A stretch of DNA of 64,000 bases from Isoetes taiwanensis (taxonomy: Eukaryota; Streptophyta; Lycopodiopsida; Isoetales; Isoetaceae): the NCBI GenBank assembly GCA_021234155.1, contig JAJEKV010000020.1:20083018-20147017 (forward strand), given 5' to 3'. Position numbers and translations under genes: made by a program. This document shows, one piece after another, positions 1 to 12,138 of this stretch. The stretch's first letter is position 1; each line of letters begins with the position of its first letter. The notes beneath the pieces are model-generated. The model had not been told where the DNA came from. It saw nothing but the letters and a program-made list of their open reading frames with translations, and did not search any database.

Positions 1-1061
1 AATCTCTATTTTATGTTCTATTCGAAGCTATGGATGGATGGATTTATAATTATAGTTCTCTTTCTGTTCCTCCTGTGTTGTATGGGTAAAAAGGGGGTAG
101 AGACCAAAAGGCCATCTAGAAGTAGAGATGTTCCTAGTTAGAACCCTTAAAACCCAGTAAATGCGGCCTGTGCACAAGAGACCACCGGGCTGTAGATGCT
201 ATGATGTGGTTCAGCACCAAATAACAGACACAATTGGTGAAGTGGGATGCCTTGCTGAGCGTGGCTACTGGGGCTCCTATAGTGTGCTAGGGTTATAGTC
301 GGTCACTACGTGTGGGCCGGGTATGGGTCTGACACCTCCTGGGTTACAGGAAACGTGCCTATATGGACGTCCTGGACTTTGCGTAGATTTAGGGGGGGTA
401 TGTCGAGTACGGATGCGTGTGCACCTCGTGGTACATATCCTCTAGCACACCCATGGAACCATTGTGATTCTGGAGGGGATTCGTCCCTTTCCTGCCTCAT
501 CGGACCCGGGGAGATGTAACCCGGAGTAGTCTCATGGGTGAATCCATGAGATTGCATCTCCGGAAGGCTACAACCACGTCAGAGCATAATTCAGCCTATC
601 TACAAAGTGTGCACAGGAGGGGCAGATGGAGTGAAGTACCCTAGCCATTGTTCTATGCCAGCCAACGCCATGTTATACCTCTGTCTGCTGTTATATTGAG
701 GCCCTGACTGTCAGTTGACCATATGGAGTCTGAGCCCGGGGTAGAGCCCTATGGTGCATTTCCTTTGTTATGTCGGTATTCTGTTGTTAGTTGTATTGAT
801 GATGATGGGCCACCCTTCGTGGTGGTATATTATTTATTAGTATTGTTGTCAGGTGCTAATATATATGTACGCTTCTGCTATATAGGATTCCCATAGAAGG
901 CATGGGACGAATGACACCTCCGTGTCCTTCACCGGACACTTGGCCATCACAAGTGGTCCAAGTCAGACAGAGGGCCTTTTCGTGGTGATGGATTCGCCAT
1001 GGGAGGGGAATTTCCCGTGTTTATACGATGGGAGCATCATATAGATTCGGGGAGCATCACA
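1..1061 (+). repeat. LTR-like repeat X, copy 1 (cut by window edge)
   Basis: This ~1.06 kb block recurs in the same orientation at 14035-15086, with identity judged above 90% by eye, and as a diverged copy at 41668-42480. All three end in a similar motif (GCATCACA or GCGTCACA). Just past this copy, 1063-1075 reads TAGTATTAGAGCC, which differs from the plant initiator tRNA-Met primer binding site TGGTATCAGAGCC by two transitions. The block therefore looks like the 3' part of a 5' LTR whose start lies outside the window. No coding sequence is seen; the short ORFs in it are not protein-like. Confidence 0.6.
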
Positions 1062-1062
1062 G

Positions 1063-1075
1063 TAGTATTAGAGCC
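1063..1075 (+). other. Candidate primer binding site (tRNA-iMet type)
   Basis: TAGTATTAGAGCC lies one base after the end of LTR-like repeat X copy 1. It matches the consensus PBS used by most plant LTR retrotransposons at 11 of 13 positions. Copies 2 and 3 of the repeat are not followed by such a site, so only copy 1 looks like a 5' LTR. Inferred from position and similarity only. Confidence 0.4.
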
Positions 1076-1750
1076 ATGATTTTGGTATACCAGATCATAG
1101 CACTGGCCATATTCTAACTCATTAGTCGATAGTTAGTAGGGGACTTTCATCTAGAATAAACTATCCCAACTCTATAGTTAGTACGTGGGTTGACCCAGTG
1201 ATGGTAGGATTAAATTAGTTCAATAGGAGTGTGTAAGCTAGTAGGGTAAGTATGTTAGGTTGTGAACCACCCCAATGATTTTTTCATTAATTAACTCCTT
1301 CATGTCGGGCACGGTCCAATTACCCTAGGGCCATCGACATTGGCCTCGAAATGGCAGCAACAGGGCCCAAAACCCTAATCGGGCGCCGCTATACTTTCAA
1401 CGCCTTAGAATTTGAAAATAAAGCCGTATAAATCTAGCGGCACCGGCATATAAAAATACGTATTTTCGTCGAATAAATTTTTCCATATTTTTTTTCATAT
1501 GCATGTTTTCTGACCCCTCCATATAATTTTTTTTTTTTATATTTTGCTTTATATGCATGTTTTTGATCCCTCAACCCAAATTTGAACCCATGACCTTCCA
1601 ACTCCAACCTTAGGCACTTACCACCATGCCAAGCTTTCTTGAATATGGGATATATATATATGCAAGTTTATTATTATTTAGGGCCTGCACATTTGGAGAA
1701 GGTTGTCCCAAAAATATGTGAAAAATACCCTACAAAATACACCCAGTGTG
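1076..1750. other. Non-coding, AT-rich stretch
   Basis: No gene is seen. Around 1480-1580 the sequence has two diverged copies of a T-rich segment containing ATATGCATGTTTT. A tRNA-like promoter remnant on the minus strand lies at 1578-1632. Confidence 0.5.
1578..1640 (-). repeat. tRNA-like (box A/box B) SINE-head remnant
   Basis: On the minus strand a box A-like segment (TGGCATGGTGG, about 1622-1632) is followed by a box B-like segment (GGGTTCAAATTTG, about 1578-1590). The spacing is like that in a tRNA gene. No acceptor stem closes, so this is not called a tRNA gene. Similar heads recur at 5122-5180, 39905-39975, 56725-56779 and 63460-63512. Confidence 0.35.
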
Positions 1751-2345
1751 AAAGACTCTCTTAGATTCTTAAGATTCTATAGAGATTCCCCTAGATTTTC
1801 AAAAATTATCCCAAGATTCCTCTACATTTCTTAAGATTTGATGTATATTCTCTTAGATTCCCTTAGATTATATGAAAATTCCTCAAGATTCTCCAGGATT
1901 CCATCAAGATTCCTCTAGATTATAAAAGATCATCACAAGATTCCTCTAGATTCTCCAAGATTCTTTGTAGATTCTCCTACATTCCCTTGGATTCTATAAA
2001 GGATTCCTTTCCAAGATTTCCCGAGATTCTCAAAGATTTTAAGAAGATTTTCTTTGATTCCTCTAGACTCTCAAAGATTCTCTCGAGATTCCCCAAGATT
2101 CTATGTAGCTTCTCTTAGATTCTTTAAGATCTCATGAACATTTCCCTAGATTCTCCCAGATTCCATCAAGATTCTCAAAGGTTTTATGAAGATTCCATTA
2201 GATTCCTCTAGATTCGCAAAGATTCTCTTTTGATTTCTATAGATTCCAATATTGTCTTGAGATTCCTTTAGATTCTCAAGGATTCCAAAAAGATTCCCCT
2301 AGATTCAATTAAAATACCATAGATTCCATTAAGATTCCAAGATTC

Positions 2346-2802
2346 GAACCCTCCAGCGGATACTGAAGGATGAAGATATTTGGCTGTTTAAACAGGAAAT
2401 CAAGCCATACTTTGAGGAGAAGCTCGGGATTTGTACAGGGGCCCGGGAATCGTGGATCCTCCACATTCTGGATGCCTCTGCTTATGGAGCAATGGAGCTT
2501 GACTACCTGCTGTTCAACTATACTATTCATGCTTCTGCAGTCATAACTTTAGACGGAGTCACAGAAGGTTGATGTTTCATCACAATGACAGCAGCTATCT
2601 GAACAGTGAAAACTTAATGGTTTTAAAATTTTTGTTCTGTTATTACTAAACTTTTAATCAGTGTTTGAACTTTGATAATTATCCTCCTTGGGAGAGTCAA
2701 GGCCAATTTTCAATTTGGCCTTTATAACAGGGTTTCCCCCTGTCCTTTTGTATTACTATGTATTCACATGTAATATAATATCACTGCCAAAAAAAAAAAA
2801 AA
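2346..2802 (+). mobile_element. 5'-truncated poly(A) retroposon (LINE 3' end)
   Basis: A ~0.45 kb insert sits inside the AGATTC array. It ends in a poly(A) run (about 2789-2802) preceded by AT-rich sequence typical of plant L1 3' ends. It is flanked by the direct repeat AAGATTCCAAGATTC (2331-2345 and 2801-2815; the first bases of the right copy merge with the tail). A short open frame runs through about 2348-2570 to a TGA and could be the C-terminal tail of a LINE ORF2, though I recognise no domain in it. A processed pseudogene is the alternative. Confidence 0.7.
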
Positions 2803-3398
2803 GATTCCAAGATTCACCCTGCAAAACACATGCAGTGTGAAAGATTCTCTTAGATTCTTAAAATTCTACAGAGATCCCCTAGATTTTCAAAGATTATCCC
2901 AAGATTCTTCTACATTTCTCAAGATTCTATGTATATTTTCCTAGATTCCCTTAGATCATATGAAAGTCCTCAAGATTCTCTAGGATTCTATCGAGATTCC
3001 CCTAGATCATAAAAGATTCCTCTAAATTCCCCAGGATTTTATGTACATTCTCCTACATTTCATTAGATTCTATGAAGATTCCCTTAGATTCTCCAAGATT
3101 CCTCTAGATTCTCTCAAGATTCTCATAGATTCCCCAAGAATCTATGTAGACACTCGCAGACTCTCTAAGATCCTATGAAGATTCCCTTAGGCTCTCCAAG
3201 ATTCCATCAAGATTCCCCTAGATTCTCAAAGTTTCCATCAGGATTCCCCTAGATTCCCAAAGATTCTCTCAAGATTCACATGATTCCCCAAGATTCTATA
3301 TAGATCCTCATAGATTCTCTAAGATCCTATCAAGATTTCCCTAGATTCTCAAGTATTCTATGAAGATTCCTCAGATTTCCATAGATACTCTTGAGATT

Positions 3399-3836
3399 CC
3401 TATAGTCCCTAAGATTCTCTTGAGATTCCCCGAAATTTTCAAAGACTATCCTAAGGCTCCTATAGATTCCTCAAGAATCTATCTAGATTCTCATAGCTTC
3501 CCTTACATCTTATGAGGACACCCCTAGATTCTCAAAGATTCTCTCAAGAATCCCATAGATCCCCCAAGATTCTATGTTGATTCCCTCAGATTCTCTAAGA
3601 TCCTATGAAGATTCCCCTAGATTCTCAAGATCCTTTTGACATTCCACTAGATTCCCTAAGGTTATATTGAGATTCCTCTAGATTCCTCAAGATCCCATGA
3701 AGATTCCTCTAGATTCTTTTAAAATAACATAGATTTCGTGAAATTCTAAGAAGATTCCTTTAGATTCTCTAAGATTCCCTAGATTCTCAAAAATTTTATG
3801 AAGATTCCCATAGATTCCTCTAGATTCTCCCAAGAT
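3399..3836 (+). repeat. Left arm of perfect 438-bp inverted repeat
   Basis: Every base of this segment was compared with the reverse complement of 4641-5078. The two are identical over 438 bp with no gap. The arm is made of AGATTC-array sequence. Outside the arm, the left flank continues as array and the right flank does not. The 804-bp spacer (3837-4640) would be the loop of a hairpin transcript. Confidence 0.95.
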
Positions 3837-4080
3837 TTCCATAGATTCTCCAAGATTCTATGTAGATTCTCCTAGACTCTCTAATCCTATAGATTTCGTT
3901 AAGATTTACAAAGATTCCATTGGATTCCACTAGAGTCGCAAAGATTCTCTTGTTATTCCTATAGATTCTTTAAGATTCTATTGAGATTCCTCTAGATTCT
4001 CAAAGATCCCAGAAAGATTCCCTTGGATTCTCTTAACATACCATAGATTCCATTCAGATCCTAAGATAAGAAGATTCTTA

Positions 4081-4600
4081 GGATCCGATCAACTTGGCTC
4101 CAACTATGACGAAATGGTGCCAAAGCACCACTCATTGGAAAGCTCTCGACGAGAGGAATCCAAGGACGTGGGCCCCACCTTAATCCGACCCCTGTAGTGC
4201 AAGCTACGGGCCTTTGAATGTGATTAAACAAAAGGAAGCTTCTTAGAAAGTCTATTCATAAATGCTTTGCCACCTCATTACCTTTTTATTAATGAGAATG
4301 CCACCTCACCTCATTTAAAAGAAAAAATGTAATTTAATATAAAAAAAGTTAATGGCTAGGATTTATGCTCACCTTTTGATCTAATGGCTAAGATCTGCTA
4401 CACCAAATTCACTTTTTGGCACCTTCCTCGCACCTTCCTCACAAAAATCAAAGGCTATGATTTCGCCTTCCCCCTTTGATCCGACGGTTCACAGATGGGG
4501 TGCATGCCCCCATGCATGCCCATGCATGTATACACATCTAAATATGTGGTTGAGATTTAACCCCTAAAATTTGATGGCCGAGATGGAAAGGAGCAACTGA
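4081..4600. other. Unique spacer inside the inverted repeat
   Basis: After the array ends near 4080 this stretch has ordinary mixed composition and no ORF of note. It contains the phrases GATCTAATGGCTAAGATCTG and GATCCGACGGTTC, which resemble words in the tandem field at 55.6-56.6 kb and in many plant non-autonomous elements. No function assigned. Confidence 0.4.
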
Positions 4601-4640
4601 TGTGTCCCACACATCAAAGTGTGTTTATATATCATTATAT

Positions 4641-5078
4641 ATCTTGGGAGAATCTAGAGGAATCTATGGGAATCTTCATAAAATTTTTGAGAATCTAGGG
4701 AATCTTAGAGAATCTAAAGGAATCTTCTTAGAATTTCACGAAATCTATGTTATTTTAAAAGAATCTAGAGGAATCTTCATGGGATCTTGAGGAATCTAGA
4801 GGAATCTCAATATAACCTTAGGGAATCTAGTGGAATGTCAAAAGGATCTTGAGAATCTAGGGGAATCTTCATAGGATCTTAGAGAATCTGAGGGAATCAA
4901 CATAGAATCTTGGGGGATCTATGGGATTCTTGAGAGAATCTTTGAGAATCTAGGGGTGTCCTCATAAGATGTAAGGGAAGCTATGAGAATCTAGATAGAT
5001 TCTTGAGGAATCTATAGGAGCCTTAGGATAGTCTTTGAAAATTTCGGGGAATCTCAAGAGAATCTTAGGGACTATAGG
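4641..5078 (-). repeat. Right arm of perfect 438-bp inverted repeat
   Basis: This is the exact reverse complement of 3399-3836. Identity stops sharply at both ends: after ACTATAGG at 5078 and before ATCTTGGGAG at 4641. The ORF that can be read through the start of this arm is a by-product of the repeat and is not a gene. Confidence 0.95.
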
Positions 5079-8000
5079 ATTCTATTTTCTTTCCTAGCAA
5101 CTTTTATATAAAAATATAGTATGGGAACTTGAACCATTGACCTCCCACAATTGAGCCAAACCCTTTACCAATTCAGCAAGCCTTTTTTTCTTAATAAATA
5201 GTCTTTTGTTCTACTTAAGCAATAGCATCTCTCTTTCTCTAGTACGACTTCTGTTTACTAATCACCCTTCCCTAAACCAACGCTGTGGTGGCAACAACTC
5301 CACCGGACTTGTGCAACCATGGTGAGGTAGGAATAACCGAAGGGTTATTATCATCAATGCGGAATGTCTCCCGCAACCATATCGATGAACGTTCACACTG
5401 AGCGATGGAAGGGAACTCCTCGGAGTAAGATAGAAACTTCCAAGTTGATAATAAAATTTCTTCCGGCCCTGCCATGACTTAATCTACATTACACTCATGT
5501 CCTTTATCTTATATCTTACTTGACTTTATATACTGGGGTTAAGTAAAAATTCATAAAGACCACCATAGCTCACGTTTTTTCCTTCAGTGTCTAAGTCTTA
5601 ACTCGTCTCATTTCCTAGAGAAAGGATCTCTTTTCGCCCAACAAACTAGGGACTGCCATGCAACACTCTAGACCATGGCTTTAGCTTTAATCCTACTACC
5701 CTTCAATATTTCTTCTCACTGGTCGTGTTCCCCCCAGATCATGACACCTACTCTGTAACACGTAGTGAGTGCTTGTGTTAGAACCCCCACAACAATATCA
5801 ACACTTTACTCTAATTAATCTAGAGTACGTGCCAAACTTCACCACCTATATGGCCATGATTATTTGTCTGCACCACATGCCTATCAAATTGACAGCGGCC
5901 TACCCTCTTTTGGAGTTGTTCTCCCGTACGTTCCAATGGCATCCAACCATTGTTGTCTAATCACCTCCTTCTAGGGTATCTAGATATGGTCGGGGCAAAG
6001 TGTTTCCAACCATTACTTTAGTGCCTAAATGTCATTAAGTTCCACAAATGAACTTACAATTCCAAGGGATTATGTGAATATCCCAAAGGAATTCAACCCA
6101 CCATGTTGTCGTAGGAAATGAAAGTCTTCTTCCCTAAGCCATGCACCAAACCTTTAAAGAGCTTTTCAGCTCTTGCCGCCTTTCAAGCCAAAAATCTATC
6201 TTTGCATAACAGGAAAGACCACCCTTCAAATCATGAGATTCATCCAAGGATCGTGAAGGTAATAACCTTCCTATCCAGGTTGCTAAATATCATAATAAGG
6301 GTCCTTCATTCCTTCTCTTCTTCAGTATGTTTTCTACGTCTATGGCTGATTTTCAGTATCCCGGCCCTTACGCCAGACACAATATATGCCATTCATCCTT
6401 TGGCTATGACGTTTATTCAATAGAGTCACCAATCCATTTACTCCTTTACGTATTCATTAACCGTCTTGTGGCTTCTAAGCCACTATTATATGCCCCCTAT
6501 GTTGTTAACCCACCTATCATTGGGGGTTATGATTCAACGTTGTCCTACATCCTAGAAATGTTAGTCATTACATTTCTCTATCATGACGTTATGCCGCTGT
6601 TGTGGCATTCCAAATGACTTGGCATCCTCATTTAAGCCATAGTCATGGCCTAAGTTAGCGAGTGAGCCTTCGTATGAATCGTAAGTTACCTGGAGCCATC
6701 AAGGTGCATGCCTTGTATTTTGTGAGCCTTCCTAAAATACCTGCATTTGATATAACCTGGGCTTGTATCGATGTTCGAGCCCTATACGTTTTAACTTACA
6801 CTTCCATCTAACCCATGGGGGTCACCTCTGCCTGACCCGGATATGGATCAGAGATCTAGTCTTAGGTGTCTATGCAAGACATGTTGAGCTTCTAGCAGGT
6901 GACTGCTATTCGCTACCCATCCTGGAATTGTACTATTGTACTATTCAACCCCATCACCTTGAGTTTTATTCTATGAGCCGTTGACATTTATTTCAAGTGC
7001 CAACTACAACATCATACCTTAGCATGCAATAGATTGACAGTCATTTGCACATTCTAAACATCTCTCTAGACCCTTCATAGGTAACTTTGGGGTACACTCG
7101 TCTTTCTCTCCCCGTGTCACCACTTAGATTACCTCTCCAAGATGTTTACTGTATGTGTACATAGTATGCACATAATAAATATATATCTTCATCCCACAAT
7201 GCTAGAGCTCTGCTCTAACTTGCCTAAAGTGTAACTTTGGTAGTTCCTTGAAACAAAACCCATTGCCTATATACCTTTATGGTGTGGCTGACCCACAGAC
7301 TTGCCAAATGGACTGTAGCCAACTCTATATATGCTGCCTACATTTTAATAGGGTCCCTAGGTATTTCAACTATTCCTTGAATGCCTTATGGTACTTCATT
7401 CCCGTACATAAACTATGATCTCCACACGGGTTATGCCATAATTCCGAAGGCTACTACCCCACATGGAGAGCTTTTCTAAGGGCTTCTTCTGCCAAATATC
7501 CTTTGTGCCTCAATGTCAACCATGCTTTGTCACAATTAACCTACTTTCTTAAGTTATCATATCAACTTCAACTTTTGATCGCTTTCAAATGTTGTTGTCT
7601 TTGGCTCCCTCATAATGAGATGAAGGCATTAAAACCTCTTGATCTCATAATAGAAAACCCCTATGTTGGAACCTAGTCTTAAAGTCATAATCTATAAGAG
7701 GTCTATGCCTCACGGCAACAGATCCGCCAGCTTCTACTTCAATGTTTACGATTGCTCCCCAGGACTATTGGTCTATATAATTCTCACCCCTTCTGATCTA
7801 TACATCTCGTCTTGATTTTTATCGGGACTTAAAATTGCTATGTATTGCCCTCTTCTCGGTTATCCCTAAAGGTATAATCGGCAAAGTTGCCGTCCTTCTT
7901 TTCTTCCATCATTGGACGCGATATTTTATACACCTTTTTATTCTCAAAACCGAATAGATGCTCTCGTCTTATAACGCTGAAGTAATTCATTCGTATCTAG

Positions 8001-8618
8001 AACCTTTGAGTAGTTAAGCTTTCATTATCTGTTATTTCAACACCATTCCAACCATCCGAGATGTTTTTGAATGTAACATCACTGTATATGCTAGACTTAC
8101 TCTAGCTATTTTCACTGATTTAAACTCTTTTCATATCCCTTAGTACGATTATCTAAGATACTCAACTCCAACCATTGGGATAACTTGAATGCTTATCTCT
8201 GGTAAAGCATACCTAACCCAATATCTTCGTATATAAGCATATAATTATGCTTATTTTTTAAACCTTGTCAAGTAATATTTCACTCGCCTTGTACGAATAT
8301 TCTACTATCTTCCGGTTGACATCCTTAATATCCTCACTAATGTAGTATTCGATACTACCAAATCCCTCTGACATCCACGACCACTATGTTGTTATTATGT
8401 GAAATAGTAACATTTATGTTTTGTCCGTCAAAGGTGCCTGAATCAATACTTTACTTTTTACTCGCAATGCTCGCTCTCAGTCGACAACCTTCCACCCAAG
8501 CGTTCCATGTCCCTTTTCCTAATGTTATAATTATATTCCCCTTCGGGCACTATTCTATGTTTAGACCTACTTCGCACGCTCATCTGTATTATATAAACAA
8601 ATTTTATTCGCTAAAGCC
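5079..8618. other. 3.5 kb without a recognisable gene
   Basis: Only short ORFs occur (the longest is 101 codons at 6118-6423) and none shows a known motif. A tRNA-like remnant lies at 5122-5180. The stretch precedes a gypsy-type gag and could be its 5' untranslated region or an unrelated insertion. I found no LTR end or primer binding site in it. Confidence 0.4.
5122..5180 (-). repeat. tRNA-like SINE-head remnant
   Basis: Read on the minus strand, a GAATTGGTAAAGGGT box A-like segment (about 5161-5175) is followed by an ATGGTTCAAGTTCCC box B-like segment (about 5122-5136). No proper cloverleaf closes, so it is taken as a SINE or tRNA-derived remnant. Confidence 0.35.
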
Positions 8619-8711
8619 ATGAATAGGATCCTTTACATATATGGATGCTACGTCTGTATATGTTCAATCATTTTTCATTTGATTCATACACATTTCTCAT
8701 CTATAAGTAAT

Positions 8712-9612
8712 ATGCCTTTTTCTATAGATGGAATACAGCAGGCCCCATGGATTGCCACAGTGGAACGTCCGCGCTTGACTTGCGAGCAGGAGATCATTCT
8801 TATCAAGCGCCAGATGGTGGAACTGCAGGCGTATATTTTGCAAGGTGCACCACCGACTATGGCTTGTCGCGTGCCTCCACACTATAGGCGCGTTAAACGG
8901 CCACATCCTACACCAACATCCAGCTCCAATTTGGACTCCATCGATTCTTCCGAGTCTGATACTACAGGTTGCCACCGGATATGGGATTACTGATAAAGCC
9001 ACTGCAAGACTTGCCATCAGTAAATTCATGGGCCTTGCACATAGTTGGTGCCGAGGATATGCATTAGCTAATGGCTTAACAAGCAATAAGTGCAGCTTCA
9101 ATACATTTGCTCAAGCTTTCAAAGCTCGCTATGTTCCACATACTCCTAAGTGTGAGCCACTTCTGACTTTTTATAGGCTGGCACAGAAACATTTATCAGT
9201 ACAAGCTTATACTCATCAGTTCTTGCACCTCCGCTCGTATGTGCCGGCTATTTCAGAACGGACAGCTATGGAGCGATACATTGCCAGATTGTCTGGCAAT
9301 CTCCTGAACATGGTACGTGCATTTGCCACCAAGTCAGTAGCTGAAGCCGCAGCAAGAGCCCTCGCATTAGAGGGGAAAACACCTCCAACCTCAGATCCGA
9401 ACCCCTTCATTTCTACTCCAAGCACGAGCCCAAGACCTGTGCAACCATCATTATATAACAGGCTCAAGAGGGATCAGACATGCTTTCGATGCTTCCGCCG
9501 TGAACGTCGTATTTACAACTGCCCTTCTGTGACACAAGAAGATCGTATGGCCATACCACAGATGGCCAAGGAACCATCAACCTCTTTACTCGACTCATCT
9601 CCAGCGGCATAA
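8712..9612 (+). pseudogene. Ty3/gypsy-type gag remnant
   Basis: The product would be a retrotransposon capsid protein. Two overlapping frames carry it: an N-terminal part (8712-8993) with a coiled-coil-like stretch around RQMVELQ, and a frame at 8845-9612. The latter carries the retrotransposon gag fold, with W-C-R-G-Y in the first helices, F-A-Q-A-F-K-A-R-Y in the middle and a Y-T-H-Q-F helix later. A nucleocapsid knuckle near 9480-9520 is degenerate: C-F-R-C is kept but the His of CCHC is lost. The shift between the frames lies near 8960-8990. No protease or reverse transcriptase follows, so the element is non-autonomous or decayed. Confidence 0.7.
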
Positions 9613-11136
9613 CTTAACGGTGCCACATAGAATGTACCTATGAGATGTACATATGCGATGTAAATATAAGAGTGTCTGTATGTGTGATAAATGTATGTAA
9701 ATGAAAATATTATAATAACGAATTAATATCTGTACAGACGTGATTGTAAAGTATGGTTAAGATGGAGAGTGTGAGTGTGAAAACATTAAACATAATCAAA
9801 AGGAGAAAGGTATTTAAACACATGGTCAAATATAATAAAATGAGATAATTATGTATGTGTTACATAAACTATAGAAGGAATAACGAGAGTTAGATTATGA
9901 TTATAAAAAGGTTATGAATAATAAATAATGAAGGATGTGTGGGTGTAATTAATGTCAAACTATACATGTAAAAATGGGAGATATAGTACAATATATAATT
10001 GTATTAAAGCATAAGTACAAATGTGATGAGCATGTAAAACAATGAGGATAACAATATATGCGTTGTTAAAACTATAACGAAATAAGACAAAAAATTTGAT
10101 ACAAAATTAAATTAGGGCAGACTATAATAAACCAAATTGTAAAGCGAAGAGCGACTATAATAAACATATAGACAGAAGTTAATAGGATTAGAATGAGCTT
10201 GTAGTAAACACTGCGAGAATTATAAGTATGTCGCATGTTAAAAGAAGAACTAGAAGTTGCCTATGTCTATGCTCGTCTACAATATATAATCTACTACATC
10301 TGTATGCCTAAAGAATGATTTCGAAATTAGGTATACAGTGAGATAGTGTCACTCCAATTTATATCTATAACAGTATAACATGAATGAATAGTCTAGTAAT
10401 GAGAGGTATGGATCGATCAGTATAGTGAAGCAGGGATCATGCAAGGGCGTCGGGCTACATGCATCCTAGGAATGGGGATGTGCATATAGGCATGATAGGA
10501 TGCCTTCGTCTACGGCTATAATGGGAACATTACCATTCCTTACGCCGAGACAGATGGCAAGCCTTAGGCATAATAGGTTTCCCCTTCTTCATTATTCTTT
10601 TTCAAGGGGGTGGTCCCTTCAACCACAACATATAAATTAATTTGTACATACTGATGTCTTGTAATTCTGTAGGCCAGAGGCGTTTACCTTGGTACCTGCA
10701 GCTTCTCTTAAGGGTCACTAGGGGATCATGTTCTCGTGCGATATGTGCTTTCTCTTTGCACTGCTCTGCCCTATAGGCTATGGTCCTAAATGATGATCCT
10801 CCACGATCTATATATGTACCTTTTATATCACCGACCTGAGTCCGTTCAATCTTCCTTTACTCTCCTTGTACTTAACCAAGTGCCAATGCTGAGGACAACA
10901 TAACTCGTTATGTTCCCTTCCACATAACGTTGCTCAGATTAATTACAGTTCAACTCTCCCACAGTTATGAATTGCACATTACGTGTCATTTCAAACTTGA
11001 TCACTTTGAACGTGACAACTTTTGTGTGGCTTATAATTTTGCGTTGTCTCTAAAGGTGGGGAGACTTGCCTCCGACATGCCATATGTTGGTCCAAAGCAA
11101 GAAAAGTCTTGATGCTGTGGACCTCATCATTTTCAA
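9613..11136. other. AT-rich non-coding region after gag
   Basis: This replaces the pol region expected after a gypsy gag. The first ~900 bases are very AT-rich with many TATA/ATAA words. The last ~450 bases are more balanced and lead into a polypurine-like tract. No domain is recognised. Confidence 0.5.
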
Positions 11137-11460
11137 GGTGGGGAGAATGTGACGTTCCACGTATTTATATGCCTTTTGGGTATAAGTACATGACACGTCA
11201 TTATGAATAATTAATGGTGCATTAATTATTCATAAGCTAAGGTTAGCTATGTAAACCATTAATTATTAAGGTGGAAACCTAACCTTAAACCCTAATTCAA
11301 ATTTAGGGCTTAACCTAATATTAAAAGGGGTTCAATTATTAAATTAGTTAATATTAGCCAATCTAGAGTTGCCACCTGGCCCAAATCGATTGGGCAAGGC
11401 AGGCTTGCCAATTTGGAACACCAAAATTGGGGCTTCCACCCCCATTTGCCCCAATTCGAA
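11137..11460 (+). other. Polypurine tract and start of a gypsy-type LTR
   Basis: GGTGGGGAGAA at 11137-11147 is followed directly by TGTGACGTTCCACG at 11148. This layout (PPT, then an LTR opening with TGTGACG) is what plant gypsy elements show at the 3' LTR. The LTR-like sequence then runs to 11460, where a copia LTR appears to begin, so this LTR is probably interrupted. An alternative is that one LTR spans 11148-11807. Confidence 0.45.
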
Positions 11461-11807
11461 TGTTGGAATATAAATATGTTGACTAAGCATAATGTGCTGA
11501 AACAGCAGTGGTTCAGCACTCAGCACACAGGTGCTGAGAAGGTGCTGAAATGTACAGAAGGCAGCACTTTGTCAGCACTGAGCACCGATCCTAAATCAGT
11601 GTCGTAATTAGTGGACGGTGGTTAAATGATAGACTACTATTCTTAGTCTCACCAGTTGTATATATTGATTGTACGTTATGTACTATGCAATGCTTAGAAG
11701 TAGAGATTGTATTTCCCATTGCTTTCTCAATAGAGTTGTTCTTGTCTTCTATTCTATCTCTTGAGTCGATCTTGCGGGTTTGTGCTGGTTTTGCACTAGT
11801 TCTATCA
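11461..11807 (+). repeat. 5' LTR of a copia element (candidate limits)
   Basis: The segment opens with TGTTGGAATATAAATATG, a common copia LTR start, and closes with TATCA. A primer binding site follows at once. It is rich in repeated CAGCAC/GTGCTGA words. No matching 3' LTR is in the window, so the left limit rests on the terminal motif alone. Confidence 0.55.
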
Positions 11808-11820
11808 TGGTATCAGACGC
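11808..11820 (+). other. Primer binding site of copia element
   Basis: TGGTATCAGACGC matches the 3' end of initiator tRNA-Met (TGGTATCAGAGC) except near its end. It follows directly on the LTR and precedes the gag start by ~320 bases. Confidence 0.75.
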
Positions 11821-12138
11821 TTTCTTGAGGGAAGAATAGAGCAAGCTATTGGAAAAGCATCCAAATTGGATTGGCCATCGTTTCCAGAGTTCTTTGGCTG
11901 AGATTTGGTGGTGGAAAATCTCATTTGCAGCATTGGAGAAGATTCTTGTTTTTTGGCCTGGAGGAAGTGTTTTGGGAGAGTGATTCGGATTTTCCAGCAA
12001 GTTCTGGTGTGAGATTCGAGTCTTTCAAGACCTTTTTGGCGACAAAATTCAAGATTCAACTTTTCTAGTGGGTGCTTTGTTTGGTGACGAATTTGTTTTC
12101 TCAACCATCGTTTTGGCTGCTAAAAACAGGAGAAATTC

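Larger units (their letters stand above)
1751..4080 (+). repeat. AGATTC-rich degenerate tandem array
   Basis: More than 2 kb is built from variants of a short phrase such as AGATTCCCCTAGATTCTC, with CAAGATTC, TTAGATTC and ATGAAGATTCC as recurring words. The period is irregular, so this is an old, degenerate array rather than a clean satellite. It is interrupted by a retroposon at 2346-2802. Its last third includes the left arm of the perfect inverted repeat (3399-3836). The same vocabulary appears in reverse orientation near 57190-57510. No gene is in it. Confidence 0.75.

Noticed and set aside
4602-4790. 62-codon ORF overlapping the right inverted-repeat arm
   Set aside because: It is made of AGATTC-array words read in one frame; the array is the real feature.
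5272-5475. Minus-strand frame faintly like a gypsy chromodomain end (T-W-K-F-L, then F-P-S-I)
   Set aside because: The match is only a few residues, with no integrase beside it on that strand.
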